Source: Chitinophagaceae bacterium (GTDB lineage Bacteria > Bacteroidota > Bacteroidia > Chitinophagales > Chitinophagaceae). From it: 6,228 nt of DNA. Below the pieces are notes generated by a model. It did no database searches. It saw nothing but the letters and a program-made list of their open reading frames with translations, and had not been told where the DNA came from. Both the position numbers and the translations under genes were made by a program. The stretch is from contig CANFLJ010000121.1 of the NCBI GenBank assembly GCA_947447815.1, positions 1 to 6,228 on the forward strand, written 5' to 3'. Positions 1 through 5,801 of this stretch are shown here, piece after piece; position 1 is the stretch's first letter; the number at the start of each line of letters is the position of its first letter.

Positions 1-2585
1 GTCGGTTCTATCATGATGGTACCTGCTACCGGAAAACTAAGCGTAGGAGCGTGAAAACCATAGTCCATCAATCTTTTGGCTACATCTTCTGCCTCTATAC
101 CTGCAGCGCCCTTAAACGGTCTTAAATCAATGATAAATTCATGAGCCGCTGTGTTGTTATGACCAGCATATAAAATAGGATAGTATTTTTCCAGTCTTGC
201 CTTCATGTAGTTGGCATTCAGAATGGCATACTTAGTAGCATTGGTCAATCCTGCTGCTCCCAGCATTTTAATGTAAGCATAACTAATCAGCAATATACTG
301 GCACTGCCATAAGGTGCAGCCGATACAGCCCCTGTATTGTATTGTTTAAAGTTGTTGGAGTCGGCATGAAAAATAGTGTGCGATGGCAGGTAAGGCGCCA
401 GATTTGCCGCTACACAGATGGGGCCCATACCTGGGCCACCACCACCATGTGGTATAGCAAAAGTTTTGTGTAGGTTCAGGTGACAAACATCGGCACCAAT
501 AATAGCAGGAGAGGTAAGCCCTACCTGCGCATTCATATTGGCTCCATCCATATATACCAGTCCGCCATTATCATGTATAGTCTGACAAACTTCTTTAATA
601 CTTTCTTCAAACACCCCGTGTGTAGATGGATAGGTTACCATCAAACAAGCAAGTGTTTCTTTGTATTGACTTGCTTTTTCCTTCAAATCAGCTACATCTA
701 TATGTCCTTGTTCATCGCTCTTTACCACCACCACTTTTAGCCCGGCCATTACCGCACTCGCAGGGTTGGTGCCATGAGCAGAAATGGGGATTAATACAAT
801 ATCTCTTTGTTTATCGCCATTAGCCGCATGATAGTTTTTAATGGTCATCAACCCGGCATATTCTCCTTGCGCACCACTATTAGGTTGCAGACTGCAGGCA
901 TCAAACCCGGTGATAGCACACAGATAATCAGATAGTTCATCTATTACCTGCTGATAACCCTTTGTTTGCGATGCAGGTACAAATGGATGGATGCTGCTGA
1001 ATGCTGGCCAGCTTAATGGTATCATTTCTGTAGCAGCATTTAGTTTCATGGTACAGCTACCCAGGGATATCATGCTGGTATTCAACGATAAATCTTTGTT
1101 CTCCAGATACTTCAGATAACGCATCATCTGGCTTTCGCTATGGTAGGTATTAAATACTTTATGGGTAAGATAATCGCTGGTACGTATAGCAAAATCAGGG
1201 ATAGAGGTTAGTGGACTATCATCCGCAAATATTATATTGGTTACTTCATTCTTATTGGCCAGTTCGGCAAATACAAAAGCAATGTCTACAATATCTTGAC
1301 GGGTAGTGGTTTCATCTATCGATATGCCCACATTCTTATCATCAAAATAGCGGAAATTGATAGAATGTTTCTCCGAAATTTCTTTCAGTCCTTCTGTGTC
1401 ACATTGTACTTTGATGGTATCAAAATAATGTGCGTTCAGGTTATGAAAGCCAAGACTGGTAAGACTTTCCGATAATGTTTGTGTAAGTATAGCAATCCTT
1501 GTAGCAATGTTTTTCAACCCTGCTGCACCATGATACACGGCATACATAGCCGCCATATTGGCCAGCAAGGCCTGTGCGGTACAAATATTCGAAGTCGCTT
1601 TTTCTCTCTTTATATGCTGCTCTCTGGTCTGTAAGGCCATTCTCAATGCATGGTTACCCTGAGCATCTATACTTACCCCGATGATTCTTCCTGGAAGCGA
1701 ACGTTTAAATTCGTCCTTGGTAGCAAAGAATGCAGCATGTGGTCCACCAAAACCAAGTGGCACACCAAATCTTTGAGAAGAACCTACCGCTACATCGGCT
1801 CCTATTTCGCCAGGAGAGGTAAGTAGCGTAAGTGCCAGTATATCCGCAGCAAATACTACATAGCACCCATGCTGATGTGCCGTTTGCGTAAAGGCGGTAT
1901 AATCTTCTATGCTTCCGTTATTATTAGGATATTGCAGCAATGCACCAAAATAATCCTCGTTTAGTTGTATCGCATCGTAATGACCAAATACTATTTCAAT
2001 ATCAATAGCCAGCGCTCGGGTAACTAATACGGCTTTGGTCTGTGGAAATACGGCTTCATCCACAAAGAATTTGCTTCTAAGTGCATCGTCCGATTTGTTT
2101 ACATGATGATACAGCATTGCCATTGCTTCTGCCGCAGCAGTACCTTCGTCCAGCAACGATGCATTAGCTATTGGTAGCCCTGTTAGGTCGGCTATCATGG
2201 TTTGATAGTTCAATAAACTTTCCAGTCTTCCTTGCGATATTTCGGCCTGATAAGGAGTATATTGCGTATACCATCCTGGGTTTTCAAAAATATTTCTAAG
2301 TATTACGCTAGGCGTTATAGTATTATAATATCCTTGTCCTATATAGGTTTTGCATACTTTGTTTTGTGCAGCAATGTACTGTATATGGTTCAGGTACTGA
2401 TATTCGCTGATAGCATCAGGAATATTTAATTCCTCAGTCATCTGTATGGAGGCAGGTATGGTAAGATCAATAAGTTCTTCCAAGGATGAATGACCCGTAA
2501 CCGACAACATTTCTTTGGTATGGGTGGGGTTGGGGCCTATATGTCTTGACTGAAATTCGGTAGACTGACTTTTAAATAAATTCAT
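1..2585 (-). CDS. gcvP: Glycine dehydrogenase (decarboxylating), P-protein of the glycine cleavage system; C-terminus cut by window edge
   Basis: This PLP enzyme decarboxylates glycine and passes the aminomethyl group to the lipoyl arm of the H-protein (GcvH), in the cytoplasm. The frame is open from the ATG at 2585-2583 to the left edge, giving 861 codons with no interruption. E. coli GcvP has about 957 residues, so roughly 95 C-terminal residues are missing. The N-terminal half carries the family block YIGQGYYNT followed by NPGWYTQYTPYQAEISQGR. The second half has LGSCTMKLNAATEM near residue 508, YPSTHGVFEE near residue 652, and the cofactor site HLNLHKTFAIPHGGGGPG. Its lysine is residue 707 (465-467) and corresponds to the PLP lysine of the family (K708 in E. 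coli). The protein is the fused single-chain form, not the split GcvPA/GcvPB form. The start is supported by the typical N-terminal segment FQSRHIGPN a few residues in. No gcvT or gcvH is visible, and the gene seems to have its own promoter. Confidence 0.97.
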   Translation of the reverse strand, partial: MNLFKSQSTEFQSRHIGPNPTHTKEMLSVTGHSSLEELIDLTIPASIQMTEELNIPDAISEYQYLNHIQYIAAQNKVCKTYIGQGYYNTITPSVILRNIFENPGWYTQYTPYQAEISQGRLESLLNYQTMIADLTGLPIANASLLDEGTAAAEAMAMLYHHVNKSDDALRSKFFVDEAVFPQTKAVLVTRALAIDIEIVFGHYDAIQLNEDYFGALLQYPNNNGSIEDYTAFTQTAHQHGCYVVFAADILALTLLTSPGEIGADVAVGSSQRFGVPLGFGGPHAAFFATKDEFKRSLPGRIIGVSIDAQGNHALRMALQTREQHIKREKATSNICTAQALLANMAAMYAVYHGAAGLKNIATRIAILTQTLSESLTSLGFHNLNAHYFDTIKVQCDTEGLKEISEKHSINFRYFDDKNVGISIDETTTRQDIVDIAFVFAELANKNEVTNIIFADDSPLTSIPDFAIRTSDYLTHKVFNTYHSESQMMRYLKYLENKDLSLNTSMISLGSCTMKLNAATEMIPLSWPAFSSIHPFVPASQTKGYQQVIDELSDYLCAITGFDACSLQPNSGAQGEYAGLMTIKNYHAANGDKQRDIVLIPISAHGTNPASAVMAGLKVVVVKSDEQGHIDVADLKEKASQYKETLACLMVTYPSTHGVFEESIKEVCQTIHDNGGLVYMDGANMNAQVGLTSPAIIGADVCHLNLHKTFAIPHGGGGPGMGPICVAANLAPYLPSHTIFHADSNNFKQYNTGAVSAAPYGSASILLISYAYIKMLGAAGLTNATKYAILNANYMKARLEKYYPILYAGHNNTAAHEFIIDLRPFKGAAGIEAEDVAKRLMDYGFHAPTLSFPVAGTIMIEP

Positions 2586-2620
2586 ATAAAGAATTATTAG
2601 CTTTCGATGTTTTGAGGCTG

Positions 2621-2628
2621 CAAATTTA
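2621..2628 (-). promoter_or_regulatory. Candidate Bacteroidota -7 element for gcvP
   Basis: On the minus strand this reads TAAATTTG, an exact match to the Bacteroidota -7 consensus TAnnTTTG. It lies about 35 bases upstream of the gcvP ATG, which would give a 5' leader of roughly 28 bases. The only nearby TTG is 12 bases upstream, too close for a standard -33 element, so the match is one-sided. The leader has no clear Shine-Dalgarno sequence, which is usual in this phylum. Confidence 0.45.
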
Positions 2629-2746
2629 CGCTATTGAAGGCAACGATTTTGAATAATTAAAAGGATGGGGATAGCATGTGCAGTTCTATTAGCAGAAATC
2701 TAAAAATCAGGTAGGAAATAATTATATATGTTAATTAAATAATTAA

Positions 2747-2778
2747 TTTTTGTTTAGCTTTTCAACGGCATACATTTG
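2747..2778 (+). promoter_or_regulatory. Bacteroidota-type promoter (-33 TTG / -7 TAnnTTTG) for the YhbP-like gene
   Basis: TTTTTG at 2747-2752 is followed, after an 18-base spacer, by TACATTTG at 2771-2778. Both the two elements and the spacing fit the consensus for the Bacteroidota primary sigma factor. Transcription would start near 2785, leaving a leader of about 58 bases before the ATG at 2843. That leader contains a short AT-rich inverted repeat (AATAAT at 2804-2809 and ATTATT at 2815-2820) of unknown meaning. No strong ribosome binding site is seen before the start. Confidence 0.65.
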
Positions 2779-2842
2779 CAACAAGTTAAACTGCAATAAC
2801 TAGAATAATAGATCATTATTGTAACGCTATTATTTAAGAATT

Positions 2843-3295
2843 ATGACAGAAACAGCAAGCAGGTTAAAAACATTAGACGATTCCATTCCGAAATTTATTT
2901 CCCAGCAAACAGTATTAACAATGGCAAGCTTTGATGAGCTATATCCTCATTGTGCCAATTGTTTTTATGTGTATCATCCCGATTGGAATGCCCTTATTTT
3001 TAAATCGGATGAAAATACAAGGCATATAAAATATGCTGTTACCAATAGCTTTGTAGGCGGTACTATTTTGCCCGATACCCTAAAAAAAGGGGTTACACAA
3101 GGCATACAATTCAAAGGGATTTTTATTTCCCCGTCAGGATTACTGCAGGAAGAAGCATCCAAGGTATATTACAGCAAATATCCTTTTGCCCGTGCAATGG
3201 GCGGAAAGGTTTGGGTAATAGAACTCACCGACCTGGTATTTACCGACAAAGTATTTGCCATAGGCAAAAAACTACACTGGCAAAAAGAAGAATAA
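2843..3295 (+). CDS. YhbP-like (UPF0306) protein, FMN-binding split-barrel / pyridoxamine 5'-phosphate oxidase-like fold
   Basis: A 150-residue cytoplasmic protein with no signal peptide or membrane segment. It resembles E. coli YhbP (147 residues) along its whole length. The parts I recognise are CANCFYVY (37-44), a DENTRH segment (56-61), GIQFKGIF (87-94), YPFARAM (113-119), the VWVIELTDLVFTD strand (123-135) and the closing GKKLHW (141-146). The family belongs to the flavin-binding split-barrel group related to pyridoxamine phosphate oxidases. Its substrate is not established, so an oxidoreductase or flavin-binding role is inferred from the fold only. It is divergent from gcvP, has a good promoter of its own, and appears monocistronic because only a pseudogene follows. 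The ATG at 2843 is chosen because the family N-terminus begins shortly after it. I see no obvious terminator just downstream. Confidence 0.8.
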   Translation: MTETASRLKTLDDSIPKFISQQTVLTMASFDELYPHCANCFYVYHPDWNALIFKSDENTRHIKYAVTNSFVGGTILPDTLKKGVTQGIQFKGIFISPSGLLQEEASKVYYSKYPFARAMGGKVWVIELTDLVFTDKVFAIGKKLHWQKEE

Positions 3296-3733
3296 GATAG
3301 GCATTCAAATCAGTCATTATTGAACTACACATAGTAATTCTGCGAGTAGTAATATGGGTATTGTTACCCAGAATAGTCTTATTGGCTATACCAACTCCTT
3401 TGTAGCTAAAAAAAGCAAAATTACCAGCACTCCAATCAGTTTTTCTGCGGGTAAAAACAGTCAAAAGCGTACTTTAAAGAGTCTTGTTGGCACTGCAAGC
3501 AGTATTGTTACAAGACCTTCTGGTAGGTTTTCAAATTATTATATGCAAATTTCCAGTCTTAGCAAGCCTATTACTACAGCTTATAGGTGGTAGGATATCG
3601 ACCAACGCCGGAGTTGCTATAGTAACAAGCCTCTTACCAGTACCGGATGCCTTGCTGGCAGTAGCAACAAGACTGCTTCGGGTGCCAATACTTATGCTTC
3701 CACCTCACACAAGACACTTTAACGACCACTTTT

Positions 3734-3783
3734 TGGCAAAAAGGCGCTTTAATGCATATATAATGGCAAAAACGAGCGCCTTT
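3734..3783. repeat. Inverted repeat and overlapping direct repeat inside the pseudogene
   Basis: AAAGGCGCT at 3740-3748 and AGCGCCTTT at 3775-3783 are perfect 9-base inverted copies separated by 26 bases. A direct repeat, TGGCAAAAA, overlaps them at 3734-3742 and 3764-3772, exactly 30 bases apart. In the repeat frame the two copies read GKKAL and GKNERL. The direct repeat is therefore probably a relic of the protein repeat, and the inverted repeat may be a by-product or a folded RNA element. Confidence 0.55.
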
Positions 3784-3804
3784 GTACAATAATAAGCAGT
3801 TTAG

Positions 3805-4038
3805 CGCTCCTGTGTTTCTTACGACTCAGGATTCACGATAACCCCCAACCCCGCAAAAGATTTTATAACAAAAACTGGGGCAAACAGTAAGGAAATTAGT
3901 ATTAGCGATGCAAGCGGAAGAGTAGTACTAACTACAAGTATTACAAAGATTGATATCAGCACCTTGCCAAAAGGAGTCTATTTTGTAGCAATAACCACCA
4001 ACAAGAATAGAGAACTAAGGAAATTTATTAAGAGGTAA
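3805..4038 (+). other. Remnant T9SS type A C-terminal sorting domain (part of the pseudogene)
   Basis: The frame is open from after the TAG at 3802-3804 to the TAA at 4036, 77 codons with no ATG. It reads FTITPNPAKDF, then EISISDASGRVV, then IDISTLPKGVYFVAI and finally RELRKFIKR. This is the standard order for a T9SS type A (Por secretion) signal: a PNP motif, a D-x-x-G-[RK] strand, an L-[PA]-x-G-x-Y strand and a basic end. In intact proteins this domain directs export across the outer membrane and is then cleaved. Here it has lost its passenger's reading frame, so it is probably not translated. It is the best-preserved part of the decayed gene. Confidence 0.88.
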
Positions 4039-4054
4039 TGTTAGTTGTATTACC
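4034..4054. terminator. Weak candidate bidirectional hairpin between pseudogene and flippase
   Basis: GGTAAT (4034-4039) pairs perfectly with ATTACC (4049-4054) around a 9-base loop, overlapping the pseudogene stop codon and lying just past the 3' end of the convergent flippase gene. The position suits a shared terminator, but the stem is short and AT-rich, and neither side has a proper run of T. Treat it as possible only. Confidence 0.3.
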
Positions 4055-4067
4055 TAAAACTTAATAC

Positions 4068-5570
4068 TTACAACTTAAATAAGAAAGGAACTCTCTTCCT
4101 GATCATATTATTAATGTCGGGCGCTGCATTAATTTTAAGGAGGGTAGCCAGAAACAAGCTTCCAAATACACTTACCCGTATAAAAGTATCCAGATAAATG
4201 TTGGCTTGTCTTGGTATAAAATACACCAGCAGATATATAACGGTAGTGATAATCAGCAACTGCAGATGTTTGATATTATAAGGTTGCAGATCAAACTTAT
4301 GCCACAAGAACCAGTAGCGGAATCCATTAAACAATATCAAAGCACCAAGATTGGATAAAGCCAGTCCCGATAGCCCTAAAGATTTTATCAGAAAGTAATT
4401 CATCGGCAAGGATAGTACCGTATAAAATACGTTGGTCATAAAATCGAACTTCCACAAATTCGATGTACCAATGATGCTGGCATTTACGCCGGTACCAAGG
4501 TCTATTATTTTAGCAATACCCAATATCAGTACTACAGGTTCTATCATACTCCAGTTCTGATTGCCCCTCGACATGGTGTGGGTAAGGAAAGAAGAAAGGT
4601 TATGAATGTTTAGCCAGATAAATCCAAACATAGCCAGTCCTACTACCAGCAGGTTGGATACGCTTTGCTTGTAGATGTGCAGTATGTTAGCCATATCCTT
4701 GTCCTTCCAGGATTTGGCCAGTACAGGTATAGCAATACTCAGACTTCTTTGTGGTACATCCATGATGGCGGTAATGTATAAGGCAATAGAAAATACACCC
4801 ATCTCTTTCAGTCCCTGTGTACCTACCACCAGAAAAGTATCGTTTGTTTTAGCCAGAACATTCAGGAAGTGAGCGCCCAGTATAAAAGCACCAAAAGTGA
4901 TCATCTTCTTGTTCAGTCTTCTGGTAATTTTGGAAGGCCCTACAATATTAAAACGCCATTTACCCGAACGGATCAGTATTACCAGTACAATAATTACAGG
5001 AATAAAGTACAGCAAGCTGAAGCCTTGCATGAAAGTATTAAAATTAATGATCTTAAAACCAAGAAGAATCAGCAGTAGAGAAGTAAGTAAGCGTACAACG
5101 GTTTCTTTCAAAAAGTTGGTAATGGTGGTCTTGTGCTGCCCCCACATAAAGGCTTCCAGCAACAGAAAAGACAAAGAAAGAAAGGTAAACGGGAAAATAT
5201 GAAAGAAGTAATCGGCAAATTCAGGCGATTTGCCTAGTTTACGGATAATAAATCCTTTGAAAACAAAACACAAACAGGTAACCAGACAAAAACCTACCAA
5301 ACTGATTAAAGCAGCAAGGAACGGAAGGTCATTTTTTTTTAGGTCAAGATGATCGTTGTAATAAGGATAAAACTTGTAGATGATATTGATAGAACCCAGA
5401 GAACATAAAGCTACCAGGGTAGTAGAAGAATCAATCAAAGCACGGGTAATACCCAGCTGAGCCTGCGAAAGAAAAGCAGTAGAGAGTATTAAAAGATTAA
5501 AAGCACCTATTACAAAACCAATAATGATGTATAGAGAAGAACGGATGCCTTGCTTTTGAATAATACCCAT
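4068..5570 (-). CDS. Polysaccharide/oligosaccharide flippase-type membrane protein (Wzx-like, MOP superfamily)
   Basis: A 500-residue integral inner-membrane protein, the usual length for Wzx/MATE-type exporters. By eye it has about 14 hydrophobic segments, near residues 13-35, 44-66, 84-106, 120-142, 158-178, 183-203, 222-242, 256-276, 303-323, 345-365, 378-398, 400-420, 434-453 and 460-480. The N-terminus MGIIQKQGIRSSLY, followed by a long helix and the QLGITRALID segment, is the pattern I know from Bacteroidota 'polysaccharide biosynthesis protein' flippases. Such proteins are thought to move lipid-linked glycans across the inner membrane; the substrate here cannot be read. The ATG at 5570 is chosen because it gives the usual basic start just before the first helix. 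No glycosyltransferase or polymerase gene is adjacent, so it appears to be a stand-alone unit. A run of eight A on the coding strand (near residues 78-80, KKN) is a possible slippage or sequencing-error site, but the frame is intact. Confidence 0.85.
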   Translation of the reverse strand: MGIIQKQGIRSSLYIIIGFVIGAFNLLILSTAFLSQAQLGITRALIDSSTTLVALCSLGSINIIYKFYPYYNDHLDLKKNDLPFLAALISLVGFCLVTCLCFVFKGFIIRKLGKSPEFADYFFHIFPFTFLSLSFLLLEAFMWGQHKTTITNFLKETVVRLLTSLLLILLGFKIINFNTFMQGFSLLYFIPVIIVLVILIRSGKWRFNIVGPSKITRRLNKKMITFGAFILGAHFLNVLAKTNDTFLVVGTQGLKEMGVFSIALYITAIMDVPQRSLSIAIPVLAKSWKDKDMANILHIYKQSVSNLLVVGLAMFGFIWLNIHNLSSFLTHTMSRGNQNWSMIEPVVLILGIAKIIDLGTGVNASIIGTSNLWKFDFMTNVFYTVLSLPMNYFLIKSLGLSGLALSNLGALILFNGFRYWFLWHKFDLQPYNIKHLQLLIITTVIYLLVYFIPRQANIYLDTFIRVSVFGSLFLATLLKINAAPDINNMIRKRVPFLFKL

Positions 5571-5601
5571 AAACTTAATTAAGACAAAGAAAGTAAAAAG
5601 T

Positions 5602-5609
5602 CAAAGTTA
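5602..5609 (-). promoter_or_regulatory. Candidate Bacteroidota -7 element for the flippase gene
   Basis: The minus strand reads TAACTTTG, matching TAnnTTTG, 31 bases upstream of the flippase ATG. This would give a leader of about 25 bases. No TTG occurs at the expected -33 distance, so support is partial. Its position, between the upstream gene's terminator and the start codon, is right for a separate flippase promoter. Confidence 0.4.
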
Positions 5610-5642
5610 ACAGAAAAAAATAAATTAGTAGAAAGGTAAGCA

Positions 5643-5686
5643 GGTACAAAGTACCAAATCAGGTTTAAGTGGTAAGTTTTAACTTA
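5643..5686. repeat. Two short palindromes upstream of the flippase
   Basis: GGTAC-AAA-GTACC spans 5643-5655 (5-base arms), and TAAGTT-TT-AACTTA spans 5673-5686 (6-base arms). Both lie 34-77 bases upstream of the candidate -7 element. They could be binding sites for a dimeric regulator, but palindromes this short arise readily in AT-rich DNA. Confidence 0.25.
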
Positions 5687-5736
5687 ACAACCTTATCCCT
5701 ATACTTCGTAACTCACGCCTCGCCAACCTTACAACA

Positions 5737-5776
5737 ATAAAAAAGCACCCTGACTACATTAAATAGTCAAGGTGCT
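5737..5776 (-). terminator. Intrinsic terminator of the RRM-protein gene
   Basis: On the minus strand AGCACC-T-TGACTA, a 7-base loop, then TAGTCA-G-GGTGCT forms a stem of 12 pairs with one internal mismatch (5744-5776). It is followed directly by six T residues (5744-5739). It begins 26 bases after the RRM gene's stop codon. This is a textbook Rho-independent terminator and separates the RRM gene from the flippase downstream. Confidence 0.88.
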
Positions 5777-5801
5777 GTATAATTAATTACTAAAAAGTAT
5801 A

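Larger units (their letters stand above)
3324..4038 (+). pseudogene. Decayed gene for a repeat-rich secreted protein ending in a T9SS sorting domain
   Basis: Frame 3 is open from 3324 and reads as degenerate repeats built around motifs such as NSLIGYTNSFV, SFSAGKNS, SLVGTASSIVT, STGCLAGSSNKTASGANTY and PLFGKKAL. These resemble the N-[ST]-[FL]-x-G-x-x-[AS]-G repeats of long Bacteroidota surface proteins that end in a T9SS signal. The frame is cut by stops TAG at 3591, TAA at 3720 and TAA at 3750, yet repeat-like sequence continues in the same frame after the first two. The reading then moves to frame 1, where a sorting domain runs to the TAA at 4036-4038. There is no signal peptide and no promoter matching the consensus just upstream, so the 5' part is probably lost. 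The hexamer AGTCTT recurs at 3375, 3480 and 3555, with spacings of 105 and 75 bases, both whole numbers of codons. The repeat family is assigned by eye; the gene's original function is unknown. Confidence 0.7.

Noticed and set aside
480..823. Plus-strand open frames of 86 and 65 codons inside gcvP
   Set aside because: They lie antisense to well-conserved gcvP sequence, including the PLP-lysine region, and their peptides have no recognisable features. They are shadows of the minus-strand gene.
2232..2429. Plus-strand 65-codon open frame near the gcvP 5' end
   Set aside because: It is antisense to the conserved YIGQGYYNT/QYTPYQAEISQGR block of gcvP, and its codons follow from that gene.
2974..3162. 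Minus-strand 62-codon open frame inside the YhbP-like gene
   Set aside because: It is antisense to recognisable family motifs such as GIQFKGIF and has no promoter of its own.
3240..3464. Minus-strand 74-codon open frame across the 3' end of the YhbP-like gene
   Set aside because: It overlaps a clear gene and the pseudogene repeats, and shows no family resemblance.
3738..3783. Terminator reading of the GGCGCT/AGCGCC inverted repeat
   Set aside because: The loop of 26 bases is long, and the arm is followed by only TTTG instead of a T run, so a Rho-independent terminator is not supported.
3484..3792. Plus-strand 102-codon open frame rich in Leu, Ala and Val
   Set aside because: It is out of frame with the repeat-like peptide at 3324-3720. 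Its composition comes from reading the Ser/Thr/Gly repeat codons in the wrong frame.
4675..5202. Plus-strand open frames of 65, 69 and 101 codons inside the flippase gene
   Set aside because: All are antisense to predicted membrane helices of a convincing 500-residue gene and carry no domain signal.
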